From positions 1-64,000 of IMG/VR virus record IMGVR_UViG_3300023202_000034: a stretch of DNA of 64,000 nt; one strand, 5' to 3'. A program made the translations under genes and the position numbers. The notes under the pieces are model-generated. The model did no database searches. It was not told the DNA's origin and was given only the letters and a program-made list of their open reading frames with translations. The DNA is from a virus. Positions 32,010 through 42,925 of the stretch are shown piece by piece (position 1 is the first letter of the stretch; each line of letters starts with the position of its first letter).

Positions 32010-35000
32010 ATGGATATAATGGATGAACTTGGTTCCCTTCTTAACGATAAAAGCACGCCTCTTGATCGCGTAATACAACGGCGGAATCAGAAAGAGCAAG
32101 ATGTTATTGATGCCGCGTTTAAAAACGTTGAAGCCCTGGATCGCATACATAAAGCCAACGAACGTCGGTTGCAGCCGGATGCCCAAGTAGGTGCACTGGG
32201 CACAGACTCTGATACGGTTCGTTTAGGTGTCGGTGGTGCAATGAGTGGTACAGGTTCTGTGCTTGCAGCTCCTGGCTGGATACTGGACCAGGCCGGTCAA
32301 CTTATTGAATCTGGTTTAATGGCAGCAGGTCTGGAAGATCAAGTACGCGCAGTCAACCAGAAGTTTGTTGATTGGGGTATCTCCGCACCCAGTGAGGCCT
32401 TCAAAGGTGTAGGCGGTTGGCTGAAAGAAGGCGGTCAAGAACTCCAGAAAGCCGTGGATGCTTCCACACAATACTCCTTTGACCAGAGTACACCTACTGG
32501 TGACATCACCGATACGTCCAGTTGGTCATTGGGCGAGAACCCTTCTCTGGAAGGTTATGGTTTGCAGCTGACGAAGATCCTGGGGGAGTTTGCTCCGCAG
32601 GCAGCAGGCCTGGTAGCCCGAAGTCCAGAGAAAGCCATGCAGATCATGGGTGCTATTGGTGGTCTGCAAGCCGGTGAAGGTCAAGCCTCTGACACCGTGG
32701 ATGCCATTATGCAGATGGATGAAGCCACGCTCACAGAAGCTTCTGACCTGTACCGGGAACTGCGCGAAGACACCCCAGAACTTACCCACGAACAAGCCCA
32801 GCAGGAAGTTGCACGTACCGCAGGTGCTGCGTCTTTCATGGGGGGTGCTTTGGTAGGTACAGCGGGTGGTGCAGCCACCGGTTATATCCTCAAACCTCTT
32901 CAAGGCAAACTGCAAGGCAACGTTCTGGGACGTGCTACAAAATCCGTAGGTCTGTCTGCCGGCGAAGAAGCTCTGCAAGAAGTGGGCGAGACCGTTACCG
33001 GACGTGCAGCAAGTAATCTGGCTGCCGGTATGGACCGAGACCTGACCGAAGGTACTTTCGGTGATGCGGTACTGGGTGGTTCCTTTGGCGGTGGTTTGGG
33101 TGCACTGGGTACCACGGCCGATGAAGTAGGACGTATTGCTGAGAAAGTCTCAGCAGCCATGCCTCAGACTGATTTCAGTACCAAAGAGAAAGACATTGTT
33201 GCGGCAGCAGAGTCTGGCAACATCGATAAGTTCCTTGATCCAGAAGACAAGAAGAACTACTCCCCCCTGAATGCCCTTGGCGCCATGGTCATTCGTGCCC
33301 GTCGTGATGATGTGCCGGAAGCTGAAAAGCGTGAACTGAAAGCTTCTATGCAGAACATGATCACCACGCTGGAGCAGGATGCCGTCAAACTGCAACGCCA
33401 GATTGATCAGCATCTTCCTGAAACTATTGAGTCCACGCGGCAGAAACTTCAAACCCGGGAACAGAAGCTGGCAACAGCCGAGACTGAACAGGAACGTGTT
33501 CAGCTACGTGATGACATTGAGTTCCTGAAAGAATCCCTGGATGCCATTGAGAACGTTGATCCCAAGCGCATTAAAGCCATGGAGGCTGAGCTTAAGGGGA
33601 TCAACTCTCAGATCAGTGAAGCTCAGGCCATGTTTTCCCAGGTCCCAGGAGCAGAGGCCACTGCAGACGATGTGGATGCCCTGAAAGCCACTGCCGGCAT
33701 TACCCCAACAGATGCACCGGTATCGTCTACAGAACGTACCCAGGCCGCTAAAGAGCTGACCATAGTGGCTATGCAGAATCCGGATTTGCTGAGTACACAG
33801 GACGTTGAAACCCTGGTAGGGGATGACACCAATGGCTTGTCAGAAGATGACCGACAGTTCCTGCGTACTCTGTCCCAAGCACAGCTTGCCGCGAATCTGG
33901 CTCAAGACATGACCGGAGCACGCCGAGGCGTCATGCAAGGCACAGACGGTTTTATAGGCATTCGCCAGTATCAAGCACGCATGGCCAATGCTGTTAGGGC
34001 CAAAAATGACACGGTGGCCAAAGCCCAGCTCACTGGTTTGCGCAAGTTCCGGGAAAGTCATGAAGCCAAGGCTAACGTATTTGAGAAGGCACTGGAGCAA
34101 ACCAATAAGACTGGTAAGCCGGTGATTGTTGCCCGGGGCAAAGGACACACTGATTGGAAAATCACCCAGCGTAAGTCGTTGACCGATACTTTCCGGAACT
34201 TCGGGGCTATCCGTATTCGCCCAGACTCTACACGGTTGGTGGCTACCGTTGCACAAGAGAGGGAAGCTCTGAAGGCCGCTGAAGCCATGTTAAATGCAGC
34301 CTATACCTTGGGCTTCTCTCAGAACGCATCCGTCACAGAACAGCCGGAGGCTGTCTCCGACACGCCAGAATCCACTGAATCTCCAGTAGCAGAGGAAACC
34401 GTCAATGAGTCAGAGCAAAGCGAAGCGCCCGAACCGGAATCCGTGGAAGCAACACCAGAAACGTCTGAAGCAGAGCCAGAGCCGACGCAGGCAGCAGAAC
34501 CTGTTGCAGAGCCCACACTCAGAGAGCGGGTTGAACAACCTGAGTCAGGTACTGACGGAGAGGTAGAGGCTGAGCTGGAACCGGTAAACCCGGAACCTGA
34601 ATCAGAGGTACCGACCGAGGCGGGCGAAGTCCGCTACGAGGAAGGTACCTTGGCTGTGTTTAAACAAAAAGCAGCAGCAATCACCGGCAAGTTAACCGAT
34701 GAAGCCTTCCGTAAACTCAACCTGGTTCGGCAGTACTTTACCCAAACCAGTAAGAAAGACTCGGATGTGACTGAACGGCCCTTGGTAGTTCAGAAGGATT
34801 TCCTGTCTGCGTTGATTCAGGATGAATCCGTTGCCGATCTGTTCGTGGATGCACGACGCTACGGTAGTTTTGACGGTTCTGGTTTGTCTGAAGCGCAGTA
34901 TGCCGCCATACGTGACTTTGCATCCAAGGCAAAAGACTGGAACGAATATCTGGAAACAGAACTGATTAACTACGATATCAAGGAACAGTTCTACTATCGT

Positions 35001-38000
35001 GATCTGTTCCACCATCTGCGTGATGGTCAGCCAACCGAGGAGAACATCAAGACAGCGATCTCTTATGCGGCATACTCTTGGCTGATTGATAACGCCAGCA
35101 GACCAGCACTGGCCACCGACGAAGAGATCAATACCATCCTGCATCGTCGTCCGGAACACGAAGTCATAGACACTGAGCGGGCTGAGTTTGGTTATATCGG
35201 CACCTCGGACAAGTTGGTGATCAATACGCTGGGTCAAAAGGTGGTTCAGGCATTAGGTATTCGTGGTACCAAGGATACACCAGCTAACCTGGTGTCCCAG
35301 CTTGAGTCGTCTTTGGGTGTCTACGCTATGCAGTTGCTGGCGGAACAAGAGTTGGTTGAGCGTCACCAGGTTACGAGTGCTTCGTTCTCCAGGGAACCCG
35401 GTGATGCAGACGACGCGACCATCTCGGGGGACTATGTTACACACCCGTTTGTTCGTCTGGCTCGTAAAGAGAACCTCAAGCCGGTTGACGTAATTGAAGC
35501 CATTGGTGTAGCCAACCGTAATACTCAGAGTATTCTGAGCCACCTTATGGGTGTGGAGTCTGGCTCTTTTGAACCGGAGTTTGTGGAGCCTGAATTTAAC
35601 CAGGCGTTCACCAAAGGCACCAAGCAACGGGTACCCAAGCGACAGCAGAAGATTGAAGCCAAGAAAGGTAAATACGCCTATCAGGTACGCAGCACCATGT
35701 TTGGTTTGTGGGATGCACTGGACCTGGGTACCAAACGAACCATCGTAGGTGTAAAGGATCTTGACAACAAAGCCGTGCACAAGGTCAACAAGCTGAGTGC
35801 TGAAGGATTCAACGAAGGCCTTGACCGTGAGATTTTCCTGTTCGACGAATTCGCCAGCAAGGAAGAGCACCGGAACCGTCCGTTCTGGTTAATTGGTAAT
35901 ATCTGGAAGCAGCAACGTGTAGGTCTGAAGAGTAACACCATCAACCCGCAAGCCAGCAAGATCCATCGTTTCCTGGTTTCCATGACAGGATGGAAAGTGT
36001 CTGTAGACACTCGCCTGGATTCACCCAGTAACCGGATGTTCCGACTGAACGTAGCTACTGGCCTGGGTATCAAGACGGATAAACAGGCTGTAGAGACTTC
36101 TCTGAAGCGACTAGATGAGAAGCTGAATGACAATCCAATCTTGCTGGATGCTGTAGAGGTCATTAAGCAGAATCTGCTGGGCGAACCACTCTCCGAAGCA
36201 GAGCAGGCTACCCTGGTGGAGGCAGTCAGGGTGGGCGGTGAAGCCATGCACACGATGGATGCTCTGTTGGGTCTGGCACAGTGGGAGCTGGCCGTTGATA
36301 ACGGAGAATCCAGTTTTGAAACCGATATGATGCTGGAAATCGACGGTGTTACCAACGGCCCCATGCTGGCACAACTCCAGTTGGGTGCAGCACCTTCTGC
36401 CGGGGAACTGAACGAGATCCTGAACAAAGGTGGCATGTACGAGCTGGGCAGTGATTACACCAACTTCAATACCTGGAAAGAAGAAGCCAAGCAACCTGAC
36501 CTGTACGAAACCCTGGCCAAAGACATTGCCGAAGCAATGCAGGCGGTGATTCAGGGAGCCGATGCCTGGAAAGCACAGAACTTTGTTTCTCTGAACCGCT
36601 TCATGGACGGGCTGTTTGACGCTAACAGTAAGAAAGTGACCATCGGACGTAACGCGGTGAAGACTCCGCTTACAGCCATGGTGTTTGGTTCTTCAATCAA
36701 CAACGCCATTAAGAGTATGGCGGAAGAGTTTGTTCAGGGTATCTACGATCGAATTGAAGCAGATGCCAATTTACCAGAAGGTGAACGTTCTGCTGCAACC
36801 AAAGAAACCCTCAAGCACATCAACGCACTGTTGAAACCTGGTTTCAAGAAAGGGGTTACCCCACTCTCTGAGAACATGACGACTGATCAGTTGCTGGAGT
36901 TCACCTTTGATAAGGAGCAACTGAAAACGATCAACGACATGTTCCGCTGGAACGTTGGCAAGCATGTTGAAGGTGTGATGGAACATCGCTTTGGTTTGTT
37001 CATGGGACGTAGAAGGGAGCTGAACCGGGGTGCACAGTTGGCCTTCTACCTGTATGACACTGTGTATCAGTACTACCGTGAAAAAGTAATCAAGGAGTTG
37101 GTTAACTCTGGAGATATCCCGGTCAACGTAACCAAGAACGGTAACACACTGTATCGATATGACCTGACCTCAGCACAAGAGCAGTTGGTGGAGCAGCGTG
37201 TACGTGCGGCCATGCCTATGGTACATACCCCACTGTCCAAAGACAGCAAAGACCTGGGTGCTGGCTTGTTCATCGGCAAGACTGAGCGCAGTGTGGCAAA
37301 GGATGCAGACACAGCCTACACCCAGAAAGTGGAATTCAAAAAGCGTAAAGATAAAACACGGTACGTCGACGGCCGCGGCATGAAACGTCAGATGGTCGAC
37401 CCGGGTATAGCCACCCTGATCATGATGATTCACTCATCGGATAGCGCCATTTCTTCCTATGCGGCAGAACAGTTACAAGCCCTGAACATCCACGATGCTC
37501 ATGGTTTGAGTCTGAACGATGCAGCCGAAGGCGGAAAGAACCTGAACAAGGCGACGTATGAAGTCATGCGTGACTACTCGGCGCCATTGGAAATCCATGA
37601 GGCACTGGTTCGGACAATTCGTGGTTTGAAGTCGCTGGGTGAGGATCTGGTATCTGATCCGGAACTGCGTGAGCGGTTTGTTGCCTTGTCTCAAGAGCTA
37701 CACAAATCCAAACTGAACGGGCTCATTGAGCCGGTTGATGATATCAACCCAGATAACGGGGACGTTTTCCGGTACATCCTGAAGCAGACTGAACGTGCTG
37801 CGTTCGCTTCTGAGTACACCAAACTGCAGAACATGGCTCAGTCCAAAGCGTATAACCAGTACGCCTTTGAAGGTGGGGAATACTTAGTAACAGATGCAGA
37901 TCGTGCCAAAGCTTTGGAAAACCTTGATGCGTTGGATGCTCGTCCAGCTAACAAAGGTGACCGGGATCTCATGGAAGTTCTTTACTCGCTGTTCCCAGGC

Positions 38001-41000
38001 AATGAAGCCTACTCTGCAGAGATTGCGGCTGAGCGTGAAGCGAAAGCGATGGACCCTGAGTCTCTGGCTTCACAGGAAGAAATCGCTGCAGCACTGGACC
38101 TGTGGTTGGCTGACCTCAGTTCTGATGCCGTGAAAGAGCTTACTGGTAACGGTGTGATTGGTGAGGCCCTGATCCAGAAAGGTAGGAACCTCCGGTATAT
38201 CGGCCACCAGTTCAGCTTGCATGGAAACCTGAACCAGGTGTTGGAAGAGTATCTGGATGGTGAAGCCAACGACCCGTTTTCGGAACTGGCTACCTTCAAG
38301 AAGGAATTGATTGCCCGTCTGCGCAACTACTCAGTAAGCACAAAAGACGTGCGATCTGCACCGGCCTCTACCGTGTCTAACTTGATTGATGCGCTGAACA
38401 GTAACAGCGTGATTCAGGCCAATTCGGAGCTCTCTCAGGATCTGGTACTGGTGCAGCAAACGATCAACAGCGGTGTGTATGACGTTGTCGCCAGTATCGA
38501 AAAGATGCTGCCGACAGAACGTGCACAGCAAGTGCTGGCCACACTGAATCGTTATTACAACAGTGGTCGGGAACATCGGTTTGGGCTCCTGGGTGCACCA
38601 TACCTTTCTCAGGACTCGGAGTTGGTTGCGTTTCTGGAGAAGAACCCGCAGACGACCACCAAGGAATTGATTGGTGCCATGAAGTCGGCCCTGAAGAAAC
38701 GGAACAAAACGAGTGGACTGTCCCAATACGACCGCTTCATCAACCAAATGCTGAATCTGTTGTCAGGCTCGCTGCCAGGAGATACCAAGGTAGAACTGCT
38801 GACTGCGAACTCTGAAACCGCATTTGGTTACGCCTCCATGGAGATTGTGGAAGCATCGGCGGCATACTTGCCGGGAGTGGGCATCATGGTGAAAAACACC
38901 GATTTCCAAAACGCTTCCGTTACCTACGAAACCCTGACGCACGAGATGATTCATGCGGCGGTTGTGGGGATTACCCGCAAAGCATTGCAGGGTGGGACGG
39001 TTATCCGTGGGGAAGAGTTGGTCACCGAGCAGGTGGTAAGTGACGAAACGGTTCAACTGGTCAAAGAACTGGAAGCCCTGCACGGCGAAGCCAAGAGATT
39101 CCTGGAAGAGCAGGGCGGTGCTTTGGCAAGCCGTTGGGCCTATGCCACCAGCAACCTGGATGAGTTCATTGCCTTCGGTATGTCCAACCAGGATTTCCAG
39201 AATGACGTATTGAAGAAACTTACCGTTGCCGATAAAGGTCGGGGCAACAAGCTGATCGACGGTATGACTGCGTTCATCAACAAACTGGTGGGCATCCTGT
39301 TCGGTAAGAACGCGCCGGCAGATAAGCGCAATGGTTTGTACCAGATGGTGGCGAACACCACTGCCCTTATGAAAGCGGCTCGGGAAGACGCGCAGAAGAC
39401 GCGTGGTATGGAGCTTCCAAAAGGTAAGCCGGAAGTTATTGCCATGCAGGGGCCGGACCCATTGGAGGAAGCCAAGACACTGACCAATGAGCAGGTGTTT
39501 GATCGACTGGCGGGTAACGCGCTGTCAGCGGATCGTCAGACTCACCTCAAAGAACTGCTCAACAGTATTGTTGAGAAACTCCATGGGCCTATGGGTGCCC
39601 TGGGTGCTCAGTTGCGTCAGGAAGCTGCCTACGGACCGGAGGACCGCTACCTTGAGAACCTGGTGAATGGAACTCTGCCGTTCTACTCCCGGACCCTTGG
39701 GGCTGAGCTGAAGATGACTCAGGCTGAAGGGTTTGTATTGGAGCAGGTTGAAATGACAGTGCGTGAAGCCCTGAACAGTGACCGTGCTGCGTATGAAGGT
39801 ATGGCCAAGTTGTTCCGGGAAGCACGGACACAGATTCGTCCGGAAGATCTGCCGGCCGGCGCACACAAGTTTATCTTCACACCTCAGAAGCAGGACGGTG
39901 AATCCACCTCAGATTACCTGAGTCGATTTGCTGCCCTGTCCCTGGTGTACAAACCACTGAACGACAAGATGCAGTTTGCCACGGCAAAGACGGTCCCGAG
40001 CTTGCGAGGCAAAAAACTGGGTGAAATCGTCAAGACGCTCTTTGCCCGCATATTAGAAATCCTGAACGGAAAGATGACCAACACCTTTGCCGGTCAACAA
40101 GCGGATGCCAAGGCAGTCAGCCTGGTGCGTCAGCTGGTGAACAATGAGGCCAAGTACCGGGAATCCGCAGCACTGAGAAAACAAACCTTGGACAACGCTG
40201 AGAAGGGTGCTTTCCAGAAGCTTTCCGATGCAGCCAGGGAAAAGGCAACCCAGTTTGCGGAATCCAACCCGATTGCCAATAACAGTAACGTGTTTGTGCG
40301 TTCTTTCGGAGTGATAACTTCAGCTGTGGCCAATGACCGTGTGCGGGAACTGTTCGACGGATTGGAAGATGTCAGGAACAAGATCTATGCCGGCCAACGC
40401 CAGGGCATCTGGGCAGCAGTGGCTACGGAATTCAAAGGTGCCAATGAGACCAACCTGACCGCGCATCAGCTGTTGCGTATTGCCAAACACAATGAGCAGA
40501 CGCGTAAAATCGTTAAGGAACAGATAGCCAAAGGGGTACTGGAAAGCTTCGATCCAAACCACAAACTAACTGACCTGGAAAAGAAATCCCTGACCAAGGT
40601 GCTGTTGCGTACTGATATGACGGCACTGCTGGGTGATGGTGATTCTGGTTTGGGTACCTACGACCTGACGACGCTGACACGCATGGTTTCCGATGAACAA
40701 TTTCTGGATTCCGAGATCAAGAAACTGGAGAAGGCCATTGCCCGGGAGCAAAGTAACACCCGGTACTATGTGGCCCAAGCCAGAAACACCGGGTACTTCC
40801 TGGCAACGGGACGGAATGCCAGCGCCAACCTGATGCAGAACGCACATAGCATTGTGTACCTGACAGGTACCGGTAACAAACGTAACAAGCCCAGCTTTTC
40901 ACACGCAAAGACTCTGGAACCCATGGTGGATCGTCTGATCTCCCTGAACGCGTTGAAATATACCGATGGGGAACTGCGAGACGTTGCGGCCAATGTCATG

Positions 41001-42911
41001 AAACGTGAGCTGTCCCGGGGCACTGAAAGCGGTATCGAGATGGTTCTGAAAACGCATGAGCGGCTGAAGCGTGAAGCCATGGACAAGCTGTTTGATGACG
41101 GCCCTGCGTTGTTCCGTAAAGGCTACACCAAGGAAATATACGATCCGTACAAGGAGGTAGTACTGGCGCCGGTGAGTGAGCGGGACGATCTGATCAAGCG
41201 TGGGTATGTCCCAGGAGCTGTTCTGGAGCAAGATCCTGCGGACCCGGATCGTCACAATCCCAAGCAGTTGTTCGTGATGCACGATGCAGGGCTCAAGAGC
41301 CGAGTGACAGGAATCTATTCAAATACCGACATGCGGGTACGGGGTACCACCATTCACTCTGGTTTGCAGTCGGTGTCCGGTGAAGGGCTGGTCAGCGTCC
41401 GTCAGGATATGAATACTCAGGTTGCTGCAGCACTGAATTCAGATATCCAGGCATTGTTTACGGCACCGGATAATTACAATCCTGAGCGGGTAACCGGTGC
41501 CAGGATGGCACCTGTCGTCAACAACATGGGCCAGATTGTGAACTATCGGTACATGATGCAGGAGAAAACAAAAGACCTACTGTTGAACCGTAACAATGCC
41601 CTGGAAGAGATTCTGGGTGGTATGGCGGCCAACATCGTAGACAAGGTCTCCAGTCGGGAGCATAACAACCGTGCGGTTGAAGCCATGCATCAACAGTTCC
41701 GGGAAGAGTCTCCGTTACGTCCGCATGCGTTTGTTCGGGTAAGTGCAGAGAGTGAAGACCCTACCGTGCGTGAAGCATGGAATCTGATACCTGAAGGTAC
41801 CAAGCATCATATTCGTAAAGTGTGGGGAAGAAATGAAATGTGGGTAAGGGCAGATCTGTATGACCTGCATTTTGGGTACCGCAAGCTGAGCTTGACAGAC
41901 CCCTGGAAGGTGGCAGAGGACGAGCGTTCTGTCCAGCAAGCCATGGTGGTTGCGACGTTTGAAGCGTTCCTGGGTAAGAAAGCCGCAATGCGCCTGGCGA
42001 AGGCTGAGAACATTTGGGAGGAGTTGGTACGGGAAGTGAAAGATATCTGGGTGATCAAGAGTGTGGTTACCTTGATTGTCAACATCAGCAGTAACGTCAC
42101 TGAGTTGTTCTGGTTTGGGGTGAACCCACGCAACATGCTCCGGGATCACCGGGAAGCGTTGCAAGGTATCTTGTCATACCAGCGGGACTCCAACGAGAAA
42201 ATCCAGTTGGAGAACATGCTGGCGTCTGGTTACATGACTCAGCCCCCTGAAGAAATTCAGGCTCGCCTGGTTGAGCTGGAAGATTCCATTAACCGGAACC
42301 CAGTGAAGGAACTGGTCGATGCAGGCATCTTCCAAACCATTGTTGAAGACGTAGATGCAGAATCCAGTGATTACAGCTACAAGTCCAGACTGTTCCGGAG
42401 AGTTCAGGGGCTGACGGACAAGCTACCAGAGACAGTAACTGCTACAGGTAAAACACTCTATATGGCCCATGACACTCCGCTGTATAAGCTGATGTACCAG
42501 GGAACGTCTTTGAGTGACTTCACCGCCCGTTATGTGCTGTACAAGCACCTGACTACTCGTGATGTAGAACCTATGGCCAAGGAAGAGGCCATCCAGACCA
42601 TCGTAGACGCCTTTGTGAACTACGACATTCCGACACACAAGGGTTTACAGTACATTAACGATATGGGGATCATTCCTTTCACCAAGTACTACATCCGGAT
42701 TCAGAAGGTACTGATGACGTTGTACCGGGAGAACCCAGCCAGAGCATTGGCAGTAGCAACCTTTGGTTGGTTCTTCGACAGCATGGGTGTACTGACAGAC
42801 TCCGGTATCTGGAACAAGGCAGACAACCCACTGGGTAATGGCGCCTTTGACTACATTGATGCAGTAGGTGACATTGGTACAATCAAAGCAGCAATGTCTA
42901 TTGCAGGGTAG
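32010..42911 (+). CDS. giant virion RNA polymerase (N4 gp50-like, 3,633 aa)
   Basis: This is the RNA polymerase packaged in the capsid and injected to transcribe early genes. The T7-type catalytic centre lies in the middle: a DTR block (VDTRLDSPSNRMF) near residue 1330, motif A LEIDGVTNG near 1443, motif B RNAVKTPLTAMVFG near 1547 (R-x3-K-x7-FG), and motif C IHDAHG near 1827. N-terminal to it are Gly/Ala-rich hydrophobic helices (200-310) and a long acidic linker (about 775-890). C-terminal to it, near 2312, is LTHEMIHAA, a HExxH zincin-like motif with DEFIAFG further on. The C-terminal 1,200 residues are probably used for injection. N4 vRNAP is about 3,500 aa. Confidence 0.92.
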   Translation: MDIMDELGSLLNDKSTPLDRVIQRRNQKEQDVIDAAFKNVEALDRIHKANERRLQPDAQVGALGTDSDTVRLGVGGAMSGTGSVLAAPGWILDQAGQLIESGLMAAGLEDQVRAVNQKFVDWGISAPSEAFKGVGGWLKEGGQELQKAVDASTQYSFDQSTPTGDITDTSSWSLGENPSLEGYGLQLTKILGEFAPQAAGLVARSPEKAMQIMGAIGGLQAGEGQASDTVDAIMQMDEATLTEASDLYRELREDTPELTHEQAQQEVARTAGAASFMGGALVGTAGGAATGYILKPLQGKLQGNVLGRATKSVGLSAGEEALQEVGETVTGRAASNLAAGMDRDLTEGTFGDAVLGGSFGGGLGALGTTADEVGRIAEKVSAAMPQTDFSTKEKDIVAAAESGNIDKFLDPEDKKNYSPLNALGAMVIRARRDDVPEAEKRELKASMQNMITTLEQDAVKLQRQIDQHLPETIESTRQKLQTREQKLATAETEQERVQLRDDIEFLKESLDAIENVDPKRIKAMEAELKGINSQISEAQAMFSQVPGAEATADDVDALKATAGITPTDAPVSSTERTQAAKELTIVAMQNPDLLSTQDVETLVGDDTNGLSEDDRQFLRTLSQAQLAANLAQDMTGARRGVMQGTDGFIGIRQYQARMANAVRAKNDTVAKAQLTGLRKFRESHEAKANVFEKALEQTNKTGKPVIVARGKGHTDWKITQRKSLTDTFRNFGAIRIRPDSTRLVATVAQEREALKAAEAMLNAAYTLGFSQNASVTEQPEAVSDTPESTESPVAEETVNESEQSEAPEPESVEATPETSEAEPEPTQAAEPVAEPTLRERVEQPESGTDGEVEAELEPVNPEPESEVPTEAGEVRYEEGTLAVFKQKAAAITGKLTDEAFRKLNLVRQYFTQTSKKDSDVTERPLVVQKDFLSALIQDESVADLFVDARRYGSFDGSGLSEAQYAAIRDFASKAKDWNEYLETELINYDIKEQFYYRDLFHHLRDGQPTEENIKTAISYAAYSWLIDNASRPALATDEEINTILHRRPEHEVIDTERAEFGYIGTSDKLVINTLGQKVVQALGIRGTKDTPANLVSQLESSLGVYAMQLLAEQELVERHQVTSASFSREPGDADDATISGDYVTHPFVRLARKENLKPVDVIEAIGVANRNTQSILSHLMGVESGSFEPEFVEPEFNQAFTKGTKQRVPKRQQKIEAKKGKYAYQVRSTMFGLWDALDLGTKRTIVGVKDLDNKAVHKVNKLSAEGFNEGLDREIFLFDEFASKEEHRNRPFWLIGNIWKQQRVGLKSNTINPQASKIHRFLVSMTGWKVSVDTRLDSPSNRMFRLNVATGLGIKTDKQAVETSLKRLDEKLNDNPILLDAVEVIKQNLLGEPLSEAEQATLVEAVRVGGEAMHTMDALLGLAQWELAVDNGESSFETDMMLEIDGVTNGPMLAQLQLGAAPSAGELNEILNKGGMYELGSDYTNFNTWKEEAKQPDLYETLAKDIAEAMQAVIQGADAWKAQNFVSLNRFMDGLFDANSKKVTIGRNAVKTPLTAMVFGSSINNAIKSMAEEFVQGIYDRIEADANLPEGERSAATKETLKHINALLKPGFKKGVTPLSENMTTDQLLEFTFDKEQLKTINDMFRWNVGKHVEGVMEHRFGLFMGRRRELNRGAQLAFYLYDTVYQYYREKVIKELVNSGDIPVNVTKNGNTLYRYDLTSAQEQLVEQRVRAAMPMVHTPLSKDSKDLGAGLFIGKTERSVAKDADTAYTQKVEFKKRKDKTRYVDGRGMKRQMVDPGIATLIMMIHSSDSAISSYAAEQLQALNIHDAHGLSLNDAAEGGKNLNKATYEVMRDYSAPLEIHEALVRTIRGLKSLGEDLVSDPELRERFVALSQELHKSKLNGLIEPVDDINPDNGDVFRYILKQTERAAFASEYTKLQNMAQSKAYNQYAFEGGEYLVTDADRAKALENLDALDARPANKGDRDLMEVLYSLFPGNEAYSAEIAAEREAKAMDPESLASQEEIAAALDLWLADLSSDAVKELTGNGVIGEALIQKGRNLRYIGHQFSLHGNLNQVLEEYLDGEANDPFSELATFKKELIARLRNYSVSTKDVRSAPASTVSNLIDALNSNSVIQANSELSQDLVLVQQTINSGVYDVVASIEKMLPTERAQQVLATLNRYYNSGREHRFGLLGAPYLSQDSELVAFLEKNPQTTTKELIGAMKSALKKRNKTSGLSQYDRFINQMLNLLSGSLPGDTKVELLTANSETAFGYASMEIVEASAAYLPGVGIMVKNTDFQNASVTYETLTHEMIHAAVVGITRKALQGGTVIRGEELVTEQVVSDETVQLVKELEALHGEAKRFLEEQGGALASRWAYATSNLDEFIAFGMSNQDFQNDVLKKLTVADKGRGNKLIDGMTAFINKLVGILFGKNAPADKRNGLYQMVANTTALMKAAREDAQKTRGMELPKGKPEVIAMQGPDPLEEAKTLTNEQVFDRLAGNALSADRQTHLKELLNSIVEKLHGPMGALGAQLRQEAAYGPEDRYLENLVNGTLPFYSRTLGAELKMTQAEGFVLEQVEMTVREALNSDRAAYEGMAKLFREARTQIRPEDLPAGAHKFIFTPQKQDGESTSDYLSRFAALSLVYKPLNDKMQFATAKTVPSLRGKKLGEIVKTLFARILEILNGKMTNTFAGQQADAKAVSLVRQLVNNEAKYRESAALRKQTLDNAEKGAFQKLSDAAREKATQFAESNPIANNSNVFVRSFGVITSAVANDRVRELFDGLEDVRNKIYAGQRQGIWAAVATEFKGANETNLTAHQLLRIAKHNEQTRKIVKEQIAKGVLESFDPNHKLTDLEKKSLTKVLLRTDMTALLGDGDSGLGTYDLTTLTRMVSDEQFLDSEIKKLEKAIAREQSNTRYYVAQARNTGYFLATGRNASANLMQNAHSIVYLTGTGNKRNKPSFSHAKTLEPMVDRLISLNALKYTDGELRDVAANVMKRELSRGTESGIEMVLKTHERLKREAMDKLFDDGPALFRKGYTKEIYDPYKEVVLAPVSERDDLIKRGYVPGAVLEQDPADPDRHNPKQLFVMHDAGLKSRVTGIYSNTDMRVRGTTIHSGLQSVSGEGLVSVRQDMNTQVAAALNSDIQALFTAPDNYNPERVTGARMAPVVNNMGQIVNYRYMMQEKTKDLLLNRNNALEEILGGMAANIVDKVSSREHNNRAVEAMHQQFREESPLRPHAFVRVSAESEDPTVREAWNLIPEGTKHHIRKVWGRNEMWVRADLYDLHFGYRKLSLTDPWKVAEDERSVQQAMVVATFEAFLGKKAAMRLAKAENIWEELVREVKDIWVIKSVVTLIVNISSNVTELFWFGVNPRNMLRDHREALQGILSYQRDSNEKIQLENMLASGYMTQPPEEIQARLVELEDSINRNPVKELVDAGIFQTIVEDVDAESSDYSYKSRLFRRVQGLTDKLPETVTATGKTLYMAHDTPLYKLMYQGTSLSDFTARYVLYKHLTTRDVEPMAKEEAIQTIVDAFVNYDIPTHKGLQYINDMGIIPFTKYYIRIQKVLMTLYRENPARALAVATFGWFFDSMGVLTDSGIWNKADNPLGNGAFDYIDAVGDIGTIKAAMSIAG

Positions 42912-42925
42912 TAAAGAACAATCAG

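Noticed and set aside
32526-42882. Many antisense reading frames of 60-250 codons inside the vRNAP gene
   Set aside because: They lie opposite a clearly coding frame with intact polymerase motifs, have no ribosome-binding sites and show the skewed composition of shadow frames.
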